The translations under genes and the position numbers were made by a program. Positions 34,010-44,000 of a DNA stretch of 64,000 bases are shown here, piece after piece; position 1 is the first letter of the stretch, and every line of letters begins with the position of its first letter. The DNA is from Lewinellaceae bacterium (lineage in GTDB: Bacteria; Bacteroidota; Bacteroidia; Chitinophagales; Saprospiraceae): assembly GCA_020636105.1 (NCBI GenBank), contig JACJYL010000002.1, positions 1,240,001 through 1,304,000 on the forward strand, read 5' to 3'. The notes under the pieces were generated by a model. The model did not search any database. It was not told where the DNA came from and saw only the letters and a list, made by a program, of their open reading frames with translations.

Positions 34010-34696
34010 TTAATGAGTATGAGCTCCTGTTTCCAGAAAAGCTCCCTTAGCTCCTACACCTTCTATATGAATTAACTGGGCTCCGTAATGCCCGGCTTCG
34101 CTGACAAAATAGGCGGAAGAAATAAGCGCAATGGCCACAAAAATTTCAAGCCATAATTTTCGTTTCAAAAAAAAGTGACTAATAGACTTTAGAACAACCG
34201 CAAAAAAGGCACTCCAAAGCGTATAATCTGCAAACCATTCATGCTTGTCTAATACCCAGGCCGCAGTTTCAGATAATCCATTTGTATGTGGGTGTACATA
34301 CCTTCCGGCTACATAAGCACCTAATAGTCCGGCAGTTGCCAAACCCAGGGTAACCCAACTAAGCTGTTCTTTAAAAACGAAAAAGCTGATTATTTGAAAC
34401 AAAGCAGCAAACAACAATAACACAATGGGAAAATGTACAACCATAGGATGTAAAGTCGGAAAGCTTTCAAATGAAGCCTTTTCTTTAACTATTGCATCAG
34501 CATGATGAGTATCAGGTTCTCCATGAACGTGGCCAGCATCTTCTATGTGTACTTGTATAGAGGACGCTTCTCCCATAGAATCATTTTGAATTTGTTCCTG
34601 CGATTCATTGTCCTTTTTGTGTCCTTCCTCTCCGTGTGCATTTGCAGAAAAACTTAAAAGGAAAAGGCTTGCTGTGATTATCAGTACTTTTTGCAT
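34010..34696 (-). CDS. DUF2231-type membrane protein with His-rich N-terminus
   Basis: This 228-residue protein has a signal peptide, then a His/Asp/Glu-rich stretch (HGEEGHKKDNESQEQIQNDS, later HVHGEPDTHHADA). Four or five membrane helices with the DUF2231 pattern (FPTLHPMVVHFPIVLLLFAA, then GAYVAGRYVHPHTNG) follow. Conserved His residues in the helices (LHPMVVHF) could bind haem or metal. It ends in a second His pair (GAHTH). It sits between CopB and the metalloprotease gene. A role in the copper response is likely from composition and place. Confidence 0.8.
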   Translation of the reverse strand: MQKVLIITASLFLLSFSANAHGEEGHKKDNESQEQIQNDSMGEASSIQVHIEDAGHVHGEPDTHHADAIVKEKASFESFPTLHPMVVHFPIVLLLFAALFQIISFFVFKEQLSWVTLGLATAGLLGAYVAGRYVHPHTNGLSETAAWVLDKHEWFADYTLWSAFFAVVLKSISHFFLKRKLWLEIFVAIALISSAYFVSEAGHYGAQLIHIEGVGAKGAFLETGAHTH

Positions 34697-34748
34697 TTTT
34701 ATGATTTTATTTGATAAAAGACCATAATCTGTTTCTAATTATTTGCTA

Positions 34749-34883
34749 TTAAAAAAAGTGATTGATAAGACTCTGGTAAATGCCTCCAATAATTATTGAG
34801 CCTACCAGAAGAATTAAAAAGTAGTTGTACATTTTTTTCATCAATGAAGGAGGGTTATCTCCCGTTTGGCAACACTTTTTCAT
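34749..34883 (-). CDS. 44-residue single-helix membrane peptide with Cys-Cys
   Basis: The minus strand encodes a 44-residue peptide from ATG at 34883 to TAA at 34749. It begins MKKCCQTGDNPPSLMKKMYN and then has one membrane helix (FLILLVGSIIIGGIYQSLI). The N-terminal CC pair on the cytosolic side, and its position 23 bases after copB, suggest a small metal-handling or ATPase-associated membrane peptide. It was found by reading the gap between copB and the DUF2231 gene. Small membrane peptides are hard to prove without expression data. Confidence 0.6.
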   Translation of the reverse strand: MKKCCQTGDNPPSLMKKMYNYFLILLVGSIIIGGIYQSLINHFF

Positions 34884-34906
34884 ATTTAAATTTGATATTA
34901 TCCAGG

Positions 34907-36931
34907 TTATCTTAATTTCAATTTCAACAACTGGGCATTAATGGCCACTATCACTGTACTTAAAGACATTAATACGGCTCCAATGGCAGGGGTTAAAACG
35001 AAAGCCGGGTATAAGACTCCTGCTGCCAGGGGAATTGCAATGACATTATATCCGGTAGCCCAAATCAGGTTTTGAACCATTTTCCAGTAAGTAGCTTTTC
35101 CAAATAATATCAGGTTGGAAATATCTTTTGGGTTGCTGTTGACCAATATAATATCAGCGGTTTCATTGGCTACATCCGTACCCGATCCTATTGCAATGCC
35201 TATATCTGCTTTGGCCAATGCAGGTGCATCATTTACACCATCTCCTGTCATGGCAACGATGTGTCCTTTGCTTTTTAAGTCGTCAATAATTTCTACCTTT
35301 TGATGGGGTAAAACTTCTGCAAAATAACCATCAAGTTTCAGTGACTCACTGACCGCTTTGGCCACTATCTTATTATCTCCGGTAGCCATGAAAACTTTAA
35401 TATTATTCTTTTGTAAGGTTTTGACTGCTTGTTCAGATTCTGCTCTGATCTCATCGGCCAATCCAATAAATCCAGCCAGGACATCATCAATAATTATGAA
35501 GATGACGGTTTCGGCTGCATTCAAATAGGCATCGGACGGAAGGCTGATTTTGTTTTCTTCCAGAAATTTAGGACTAACCACTTTAACTTGCTTTCCTTTT
35601 ATCGTGCCTTTAACCCCTCTTGCTGTAATAGATTCGAAATTGTCAACCTGAGGAATATCCAAAGCTTCATTTTTGGCGTATCTTACAATGCTTTGTGCAA
35701 TGGGATGTTCTGAATTTTGTTCCAGGGCGGCGGCCATTTGAATTAGTTGAACTTTGTCGTGATCAGTTGATTTTGATTCGATTCTGGTTACACCAAACTC
35801 CCCTTTTGTCAATGTTCCGGTTTTGTCAAATACAATGGCTGATATTTTCCTGGAATCTTCGAAAGCCGTTCTGTTCCTGATCAGTAAACCATTTTTTGCC
35901 GAAATGGAAGTGGAGATGGCCACTACCAGCGGGATGGCTAATCCAAGGGCATGAGGACAGGCGATAATCAAAACCGTTACCATCCTTTCCAAGGCAAAAA
36001 CAAATGGCTTGCCATCTAATAGCCAATAGGTAAGCGTTACCCCTCCGGCAATAATAGCAATATAGGTAAGCCACTTAGCAGCTTTATTAGCTAGGTTTTG
36101 GGTTTTGGATTTAGAAGCCTGTGCTTCTTTAACCATTTTAATCACGTTGCTCAAATAAGAATCTTCCCCTGTTTTTTCAACTCTTACGTTTAACGACGAA
36201 CTTCCAATAATAGACCCTCCAATCAGGTAATCATTTTCCTTTTTCTCTATGGGTTTTGATTCCCCTGTGAGCATTGATTCATTGACATAAGTGGTACCCT
36301 TTACTACTTTCCCGTCGGCAGGGACTTTTTCATTGGCTTTTATGAGAATGATATCTCCTTTTTTTAAATTTTGAGTAGCCACATCTTCCATTTCACCATC
36401 CTCTCGAATAATATGTGCCACACTTGGCATTAGGTCTGCTAATTTTTCAAGTGCTTTGGAGGCCCCTAAAATAGATTTCATTTCTATCCAATGTCCCAAT
36501 AACATGATCACGATTAGCGTCGCCAATTCCCAAAAAAATGTTTTACCCCCAAGTCCAAAAGTTACGGCTGCACTATAGGCATAGGCCGTAATGATAGCTA
36601 AGGAGATCAGGGTCATCATCCCTGGGGTTTTTCCTTTTACTTCATTAAAAAATCCTTTCAAAAAAGGAAAGCCTCCATAGAAAAAAACAATACTTGACAA
36701 TAGAAAAACCACTAAATCCCGGCCTGTAAAATCAAATTGGTATCCTAACAATTCCTGGATCATGGGCGCCAGAATAACAATAGGAATGCACAAAATAAGT
36801 GATACCCAAAATCGTTTTTTAAAATCTTCAATCATCATTCTATGATGATCATGCCCTGAGGCACCCATGGATGGGTTACCATGACTTCCGTGATTATTCA
36901 TCTTATGATGTTGGTGTTGTGAATGGTCCAT
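34907..36931 (-). CDS. copB: CPH-type copper P-type ATPase CopB
   Basis: This 674-residue ATPase has a His-rich N-terminal tail (HSQHQHHKMNNHGSHGN, then GHDHHRMM), no HMA domain, the membrane motif CPH at 325-327, LTGES at 221-225, phosphorylation motif DKTGT at 369-373, HP motif SEHPIAQS and hinge GDGVNDAPALA. The last helices read GYNVIAIPLAAGVLYP and MSLSTVIVAINAQLLK. CPH pumps of this class move Cu(II) or Cu(I)/Ag(I). The C-terminal end matches the ATPase stump at 469-612. It lies between a secreted HMA protein and the 44-residue membrane peptide. Confidence 0.93.
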   Translation of the reverse strand: MDHSQHQHHKMNNHGSHGNPSMGASGHDHHRMMIEDFKKRFWVSLILCIPIVILAPMIQELLGYQFDFTGRDLVVFLLSSIVFFYGGFPFLKGFFNEVKGKTPGMMTLISLAIITAYAYSAAVTFGLGGKTFFWELATLIVIMLLGHWIEMKSILGASKALEKLADLMPSVAHIIREDGEMEDVATQNLKKGDIILIKANEKVPADGKVVKGTTYVNESMLTGESKPIEKKENDYLIGGSIIGSSSLNVRVEKTGEDSYLSNVIKMVKEAQASKSKTQNLANKAAKWLTYIAIIAGGVTLTYWLLDGKPFVFALERMVTVLIIACPHALGLAIPLVVAISTSISAKNGLLIRNRTAFEDSRKISAIVFDKTGTLTKGEFGVTRIESKSTDHDKVQLIQMAAALEQNSEHPIAQSIVRYAKNEALDIPQVDNFESITARGVKGTIKGKQVKVVSPKFLEENKISLPSDAYLNAAETVIFIIIDDVLAGFIGLADEIRAESEQAVKTLQKNNIKVFMATGDNKIVAKAVSESLKLDGYFAEVLPHQKVEIIDDLKSKGHIVAMTGDGVNDAPALAKADIGIAIGSGTDVANETADIILVNSNPKDISNLILFGKATYWKMVQNLIWATGYNVIAIPLAAGVLYPAFVLTPAIGAVLMSLSTVIVAINAQLLKLKLR

Positions 36932-37017
36932 TCTTATTTCAATTGTGGTTAATTAATATCCCAATGCTTAAAGCTGGAGAGGGGAGTTTCCTCCTCCTCT
37001 CCGCAATGGACGTAAGT

Positions 37018-37479
37018 TTATGCTTTGGCTCGATCATATTGGCAACAGCCAGGTAAATTGGTGTATACTTCCTCTTTCGCTTGAAATTTATCAGTATCGT
37101 GACCAACATCAGCTATTTTCTTTTTGATTTCGTCCAGGCTGATAACTTCATTATCGAATTGGACAGCCATCATTTTGGTATCTACATCCCAGTCAGCTGA
37201 TTGAATCCCTTTTACATTTTTAAGTGCCCCTTCAATTCTGTTTTCACACATACCGCAATTTCCATAAACTTTGAAAGATGCTTTTTGTCCATTGAAACTA
37301 GATGTCATCGCTGCTCCTGTGATTTCATCAATTGAACTGGAAGCGTTATCTACCTTTGATGTTGATGACTCACAACTAGCTCCCTTTTTCGCCTTTGAAC
37401 CACAACAACCTTGAGCGTTTACAGAAAAACCCATAAGTACGAGTGCCAATACACTCAGTGAAATTTTTAAATAATTCAT
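37018..37479 (-). CDS. secreted HMA-domain protein with Cys-rich ends
   Basis: This 153-residue protein starts at the ATG at 37479, where a proper signal peptide begins (KISLSVLALVLMGFSVNAQ); a start further upstream would bury it. The mature protein has a CC pair (GCCGSKAKKGASC), an HMA domain with loop GNCGMCENRIEG, and a terminal CC (LPGCCQYDRAKA). The HMA loop NCGMC is a normal CxxC. It is an envelope copper-binding protein, unlike the cytosolic CopZ-like protein at 26606-26821. The C-terminal LPGCC recalls the ending of the small CC protein at 5530-5802. Confidence 0.87.
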   Translation of the reverse strand: MNYLKISLSVLALVLMGFSVNAQGCCGSKAKKGASCESSTSKVDNASSSIDEITGAAMTSSFNGQKASFKVYGNCGMCENRIEGALKNVKGIQSADWDVDTKMMAVQFDNEVISLDEIKKKIADVGHDTDKFQAKEEVYTNLPGCCQYDRAKA

Positions 37480-37525
37480 TTTAAATTGTTTTTTAGTTAA
37501 ATAATGTTTTTTAATAAATTGATTC

Positions 37526-37834
37526 CTAATGACTGTGACCATCATGATCATCTTTATCAATTAATTCTAAATCCATACCGCATTTCGAGCACTTGTCCCC
37601 TTCTTTCCCTTTAATATCAGGATGCATAGGACAAGCATGCGTCTCAGTCATATCGCCTTTCATTTCGGTGCCATCCTGGTGATCAGCATGTTCATGGTCG
37701 GCATCATTCATTTCCATTTTGTCGTGTGAATGGTCATCATGACCGTCGCTGGCATTACTTCCTCCACAAGAAGAAAGACTAATTGTAATTGCGATTAACG
37801 CAATAAAAAATGCACTGATTTTTAAAATCTTCAT
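37526..37834 (-). CDS. lipoprotein with heavy-metal-binding (HMBD) motif and His-rich linker
   Basis: This 102-residue lipoprotein (lipobox LSSC) has a His/Asp/Met linker (GHDDHSHDKMEMNDADHEHA) and a C-terminal HMBD element (HACPMHPDIKGKEGDKCSKC, then GMDL), the same small domain found at the N-terminus of CusB. The tail DDHDGHSH adds more His. It likely buffers Cu in the periplasm. It lies between the CusB adaptor and the secreted HMA protein on the same strand, 20 bases after cusB. Confidence 0.85.
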   Translation of the reverse strand: MKILKISAFFIALIAITISLSSCGGSNASDGHDDHSHDKMEMNDADHEHADHQDGTEMKGDMTETHACPMHPDIKGKEGDKCSKCGMDLELIDKDDHDGHSH

Positions 37835-37854
37835 GATCTATTGTTTTTATATAA

Positions 37855-39663
37855 TTAATGATTGTGAAATTTCATAGAATTTTGAGTGGTGGAAATAGTG
37901 GTTTCCATTTCCATCGGAAAAGTTCCTGTGACACTACCGCATTTCATCATTTTGTCTCCGAAATAAGGATTTTTTATCTGTTCCTCTTTACTTATCCAAT
38001 CAGCCCCTTCGTTGTTCATTGCCATAGGACAATGTTGGATATATAGCTTATCTCCGTCATACCCAAAAGCTCCCAATGTTTGAATCATCAACTGAGATAG
38101 AAAGGCAAATTGGGTTCGTTGATCTTCAACTTCGTTATTCTTTTTGATTTGCTCAACATGGCCTGTCATCCCTTCCAATTGCTCCATCCAGTACATATGT
38201 GCCTCTCCTTTTAATAAGCTCATATCAACTTTTTCAAGCTGATTCAAAAAAGCTTGAGCTGCGGTTGCAGCAATCTTAGCATCTGTGGCCACAAATCCAT
38301 CTTTTAATTCGAAATAGACTTGTACCAGGCTATTTAATTGTTCTTTGAAACCTAAAGGTGTTGTCGTTGTATAATCAGGAATAGAGGAAATTATTTGGGA
38401 GTCTCCTTTCGTCGTTACCACTTTATTCATCATACTCTGCTGGTTATTGAGCTGTGCCGCTGCATCAATTGCAAAGTTTCCATGAATTACTATTTCCTCC
38501 CCTGCGACCAGACCACTTTCAAGCATATAACTATCTCCTAGAGAAGTTCCAAGTTCTACCTCTTTATACTTAAAAGAAGGAATTTCCATATCTGGCAGTT
38601 TCACATAAACGACCGAACGCTTACCGGTCCATAAAATGGCCGATTTAGGAACCATCAATTTTTCATCAGATGAAAGACTTGCTTTTATTTCCCCCCTTAC
38701 GAACATTTCTGGCTTTAGAATCCCTGAGTTATTATTAATTTCAGCCCGCAAGGCAGCAACCCTGGTTTTTGGGTTGATGATAGGATCAATGTATTCAATT
38801 CGTGTTTGAAATGTTTTATTCGGAAGTACAGGAGTAGTAAATTCTACCCTGTCCCCAATTCTGATATTGGCCAGATCTTCTTCATAACCATCAAATAAGA
38901 CCCATAACTTATTCAGATTGATAATATCAAATAAAACTTGCCCTGTTTTAACATAATCTCCTACAGAAATTCTACGATTTGATACTACTCCATTCATTTC
39001 TGCATAAATGGTGAAAGTCTCCATGATTTCTCCATTTTTCTCAATAGTTTCAATGTCTTTTATCGGTATTTTCCAAAATTGAAGCTTCTTTCTTGCTGCC
39101 TCAACTAAGCTCGGATTAATACTTGTAAACTTTAAAGCTTCTAATAATTCTTGTTGAGCAGCCACCAATTCCGGAGAATATATTACAGCCAACTTTTGTC
39201 CTTTTGCCACTCGTTCACCCGTAAAAGTGATGAACAGCTGTTCGATTCGACCAGGAATATGTGCGGCCTGGCTTGACGAGCGCCTTTCATCTGCCTGTAT
39301 CTTACCATTTAGCAAAATTGTTTTTTCAGGATTACTCGTCTCTCCAATAATCGTCGTTTGGATATTAGCCAATTTAATAGCTTCTGTTGTCATTTCAAGT
39401 ACAAGAGGATCATTGGAAGAACTGCTATTATCTAATGGGATCAACTCCATCCCACAAATGGGGCAATCCCCTGGTTCAGGTTGTTGAATTTGAGGGTGCA
39501 TAGAACAGGTCCAAATGGTTGCTTTTTCCTGCGCCTCTTTAGAATGGTCATGTTGATCATTAGTTGAACTATCCATATTGGCAGAATTGAAGGCTAGGTA
39601 ACCAATGCCTATTCCCACTACCATAGCAAGTAAAATAAACAATATTGATTTTGAACTTTTCAT
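37855..39663 (-). CDS. cusB: CusB-type RND adaptor with N-terminal HMBD and C-terminal DUF3347
   Basis: This 602-residue periplasmic adaptor has an N-terminal membrane anchor (SILFILLAMVVGIGIGYLAF) and an HMBD (TCSMHPQIQQPEPGDCPICG, then MELIPL) at about 52-77. The adaptor core runs ~100-400 with lipoyl-like strands (AEMNGVVSNRRISVGDYVKT) and barrel segments (DRVEFTTPVLPNKTFQT). A C-terminal DUF3347 helical domain follows (~440-570), with a final Cys/Met segment (YIQHCPMAMNNEGADW, then MMKCGSVTGTF). It connects CusA to the TolC-type channel and probably hands metal to it. HMBD and DUF3347 on one chain are typical of the phylum. Confidence 0.92.
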   Translation of the reverse strand: MKSSKSILFILLAMVVGIGIGYLAFNSANMDSSTNDQHDHSKEAQEKATIWTCSMHPQIQQPEPGDCPICGMELIPLDNSSSSNDPLVLEMTTEAIKLANIQTTIIGETSNPEKTILLNGKIQADERRSSSQAAHIPGRIEQLFITFTGERVAKGQKLAVIYSPELVAAQQELLEALKFTSINPSLVEAARKKLQFWKIPIKDIETIEKNGEIMETFTIYAEMNGVVSNRRISVGDYVKTGQVLFDIINLNKLWVLFDGYEEDLANIRIGDRVEFTTPVLPNKTFQTRIEYIDPIINPKTRVAALRAEINNNSGILKPEMFVRGEIKASLSSDEKLMVPKSAILWTGKRSVVYVKLPDMEIPSFKYKEVELGTSLGDSYMLESGLVAGEEIVIHGNFAIDAAAQLNNQQSMMNKVVTTKGDSQIISSIPDYTTTTPLGFKEQLNSLVQVYFELKDGFVATDAKIAATAAQAFLNQLEKVDMSLLKGEAHMYWMEQLEGMTGHVEQIKKNNEVEDQRTQFAFLSQLMIQTLGAFGYDGDKLYIQHCPMAMNNEGADWISKEEQIKNPYFGDKMMKCGSVTGTFPMEMETTISTTQNSMKFHNH

Positions 39664-39732
39664 AATATTATTTTGATTCCTACCTTTGAAAGTAGGGTAA
39701 GTTTTTAAGTTAATTATTGATTCTCGACTTGA

Positions 39733-40965
39733 TTACAATATGTATCTTTCAACAGAAACCTTGGCGATATGACTTTTCATAACAGCTTTCAGAATTTTCA
39801 AATCGTAATTGACTAAATCATTTTCCAACTGAAGCAATTCGTCGAAACTACTTCCGGAATTACTGTAAGTTTCCTGCAAAATATTAATGGCCACTTTTGT
39901 CGTAGCAATTTGTTTTTGATAGAGTTCCAGTTTTAAAACAGCATCTTCATAGTCTGCATATGCTTTTTCAATACTGGATAAAAATCTCAACTGTACATCT
40001 TCTTTACGATTCTCAAGCGCTGCGATTTTTAATTTTTCTTCCTGAGCTTTGGCTGTGTATTTTTTACGATACAGAGGTATTTTGACTTTAACTTTAGGTA
40101 TCAAAATATCCCTGCCATTATTTTCTGGAAAAGCATCACTGCGTTTCCCTACCATGATGTAATCCATACCTACTCCAAAAGATGGTTTTCCGTTCAAAAC
40201 ATTCAGTTCAATCTCATTTTGAGCACTTTCCTGTTGAATAGAAAACATCTTTACTATCGGATGATTTTGCCTGATATTATTAGCCAAACTGTCTTTATTG
40301 AATAACATTTCAGCTCTCGAAAATCCACCTACTATCCGAACATTTACATCTACTGGTCGGCCGAGTACCTGGTTAAGCTCTGCAAGTGCTTTTGTTTTTT
40401 GATTATCAATAATTTTCAATTGCTGATCCAACTCCTGGAGTTTTATTTGTACCCGAAGGACATCAGATAGATTACCCTTTCCGCTTTCAGTTTTTATAAG
40501 CGTAAGGGATTCCAAAGCTTTGAATATCTGAATATTGCTTCGAATTATCTCCTTGCTTTCTTCTAACTCATATAATTGGAAATACGCTAATTTGACCTGA
40601 TAAAATAGATTTAGTTTTGCTGCTGCAATCCGCTGGTATTTCGCCTGAGCATTGCTAAGCGCAACAACCTCCCGGGCTTCTAGCGTCCCTTTCCACGGAA
40701 ACATTTGTGAAACTCCCAAGGCAATCCTTTGTGGCCCTAAACGAGTTTCCGGTGGCAATAAAAATAGCCCTAAACTCGCCTCAGGATCAGGTAATTGACT
40801 GACTTGGGGTGCTTTTTCCAAAGCGGCTAAATATTCATCTTCAAGCGCTCTAAGCTCATAGTTGTTAAGCTCTGCCACCCCCAATAATTCCTGCAGGGAT
40901 TGTGCACTCATTTTTAGAGGTATAAAAAGAGATATTAAGACAAACAGAAACATATAATATTTCAT
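39733..40965 (-). CDS. cusC: TolC-family outer-membrane channel (CusC-like)
   Basis: This 410-residue protein has a signal peptide (to ~MSAQ) and the TolC/OMF layout of two repeats of long coiled coils separated by short beta strands (SLGLFLLPPETRLGPQRIAL and FGVGMDYIMVGKRSDAF). It supplies the outer-membrane exit for the CusA/CusB pump, whose permease gene lies 68 bases upstream on the same strand. The other RND pump in this window carries its TolC domain fused in the same chain, so the two systems differ in build. Confidence 0.9.
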   Translation of the reverse strand: MKYYMFLFVLISLFIPLKMSAQSLQELLGVAELNNYELRALEDEYLAALEKAPQVSQLPDPEASLGLFLLPPETRLGPQRIALGVSQMFPWKGTLEAREVVALSNAQAKYQRIAAAKLNLFYQVKLAYFQLYELEESKEIIRSNIQIFKALESLTLIKTESGKGNLSDVLRVQIKLQELDQQLKIIDNQKTKALAELNQVLGRPVDVNVRIVGGFSRAEMLFNKDSLANNIRQNHPIVKMFSIQQESAQNEIELNVLNGKPSFGVGMDYIMVGKRSDAFPENNGRDILIPKVKVKIPLYRKKYTAKAQEEKLKIAALENRKEDVQLRFLSSIEKAYADYEDAVLKLELYQKQIATTKVAINILQETYSNSGSSFDELLQLENDLVNYDLKILKAVMKSHIAKVSVERYIL

Positions 40966-41033
40966 GAATTTTTACTTTTTCTTACAGTGGTAATAACATT
41001 ATCCAGTTCTTTTTAAAATAACTATTACCTGTT

Positions 41034-44000
41034 TTAACCTTTCGAAAATATTTTCAATTTAATTTCCTCCATGGAGGAATACAATACCGGTACCACAAAC
41101 ATTGTAATCACGGCCAACACCATTCCTCCAAAAGAAGGAATCGCCATTGGAATCATAATATCTGATCCACGACCAGAGGAGGCCAAAACCGGTAATAAAG
41201 CTAAAATTGTTGTCGCTGAAGTCATCATAGCTGGACGCACGCGCCGTTTCCCTCCCTCAATTACAGCAGCTCTAATTCCTTCGACAGAATCAGGTTTGTT
41301 TCTTTTAAAACTATCGCGCAGAAAAGTAGCCACAAGCACTCCATCATCGGTAGCTATGCCAAAAAGAGCCAAAAAGCCTACCCAAACAGCAACGCTTAAG
41401 TTCAATGTATGAACCCCTAGTAAGTCTCTCATATTCGTCCCCAGAACTGAAAAATCAAGAAACCATGGCTGCCCGTAAAGCCAAATCATGATAAACCCTC
41501 CAGCAAAGGCTACAAATACGCCCGAAAATACCATGGAAGTGACCAGCACCGACTTAAATTCAAAATACAGAATCAAAAAGATAATGAGTAAGGCAATCGG
41601 CACCACAATACTAAGGCGCTTACTCGCCCTTTCCTGTTGCTCAAAGTTCCCGGCAAATTTGTAACTAATTCCTGGAGGCACTTCTAACGTACCTGATTGA
41701 ATTATTGATGAGAAGTAATCCTGTACCTCATTAACAACTTCCACTTCTGAATATCCGGGTTCCTTATCGAAAAGTACATAACCTACCAAAAAGCCATCTT
41801 CACTTTTTATGGATTGTGGACCTTGAACGAAATGGGTCTTAACCAATTCTCCTAACTGTATTTGTCCACCTGATTTAGATGGTAACAAGACTTTATTTAT
41901 TGCGTCAGGATCATCACGTAATTCCCGAGGATATCGAATTCGAACGGGATACCTTTCTCTACCCTCAACTGTTTCAGTCATCTTCATTCCCCCTACCGCT
42001 GCCTGGATATATTGCTGAACCTGGTTGACTGTTAAACCATGACGGCTGATAGCATTCCTATCTATTTCTAACTCTAAATATGGTTTCCCAACTATTCGGT
42101 CAGCAAAAACGGCAACATCTTTAACGCCATTTACATCCTTGAGATATTTCTCCAATTTGATACCAAAGTCTTCTATGGTTTTTAAATCTGAGCCATAGAC
42201 CTTTATACCCATGGGGGCCCGCATGCCTGTCTGAAGCATCACCAGGCGGGTTTCGATGGGTTGCAATTTTGGAGCGGAAGTAACACCTGGTAGTCTTGTT
42301 ACTTTTACTATCTCATTCCAAATATCATCAGGGTTTTTGATGTGATCCCTCCATTGCCTGAAATACTGTCCCCGGTCATCCTGGATTAATTCATTGTTTT
42401 CATCCCGAATGAACGCCCTGTTTTCGTCTACTTTGAATCGTATCCGGTGTCCATCTACATCGGTTTTGTATTCTGATTTGTACAGAATAACATTCTCATA
42501 CATGGAGATGGGAGCTGGGTCGAGTGGACTTTCGACTCTTCCCAGTTTTCCAACAACTGATTCTACCTCGGGAATTGCAGTAACCGCCATATCCAAAAGC
42601 CGAACATTCTTTAGGTTTTCCTGCATACCTGAATGCGGCATGGCTGTTGGCATTAACAGAAAAGATCCCTCATCTAAAGACGGCATAAACTCTTGTCCCG
42701 TATTTTGCATAATTCTAACGCCCAAATAAACCAGGACAACGGGAATCAGTAAAAAGAGTAGTTTGATTCGCAGTAGAAAGCTTAAAATGCTTTCGTAGAA
42801 ATATATGATTATGTAAAAAAATCCGATAAGTATTCCTGAAATCCCCGCAACAAAAATGAAGTTGGCGAAAACACTTTTATTTACGCCCAGTGGCATCCAT
42901 TCATGAGCCAGTAAATAAGCTACCATACCTCCATAAAAGATGTTCTTAAGGATATTGAATGTTTCGACTGTTCTTTCGGATACTAATTTTTTTATTCCGA
43001 TCGTGGCTAATTCCATTACGCCAATAAATATGGCCAATATTCCAAGATTCACATTGAAGGAAATAGATAACCATACACCGCCTCCAATCAATAAGAGGTT
43101 GGCAACATACCTTGTCCATTCCCTTTTGGATTTGATTGAAAAAACAGAGTGCGCCATCGCAGGCAGAATGGTTATGGCAACAATAATGGAAGCAGTTAAA
43201 GCAAATGTCTTTGTAAAGGCCAGTGGCCTAAACAATTTACCTTCGGCTGCCTCCATCGCAAATACGGGTATAAAACTCACAATCGTTGTAGCTACAGCCG
43301 TTAATACCGCTGAAGCTACCTCGATGGTTGCTTCATAAATTGAGGTCAATAAGCTTTCATCAGGGGGTGCTTCCTTCATTCGGATAAGCATACTCTCCGT
43401 AAGCACAATTCCCATGTCAACCATTGTTCCAATGGCAATGGCAATACCGGATAAGGCTACAATATTAGCATCAACACCAAAGTATCGCATAGCAATAAAA
43501 ACCATTAAAACAGCAAGAGGTAACGTTCCTGAAACAAGTAAAGAAGATTTCAAATTTAGCAGCATCAAAATGACTACTATAATTGTAATAAGTATTTCAA
43601 GTGTGAGCGCTTCCTGAAGGGTGCCAAGCGTTTCATTGATTAATTGTGTCCTATCGTAAAAGGGAATAATTTTAACCTGAGACACCGTGCCATCAGCTAA
43701 CGTTTTTTGTGGAAGCCCTGGTTCTATTTCTTTAATCTTTGCTTTTACATTATCGATAACCTGCATTGGGTTAGAACCATAACGGGCTACCACAACGCCT
43801 CCGGTGGCTTCCGCTCCTGATTTATCCAACGCCCCTCGTCTTGTTTCGGGCCCCAGGTGTACCCTGGCCACATCCTTAATTTTTATAGGAACATTATTAT
43901 TTACGGCAACAACACTTTCTTCAATATCCTCCGTGTTTTTGATGTACCCCAAGCCTCTTACAAAATATTCCACCATATTGATCTCGAGGGTTTGTGCTCC

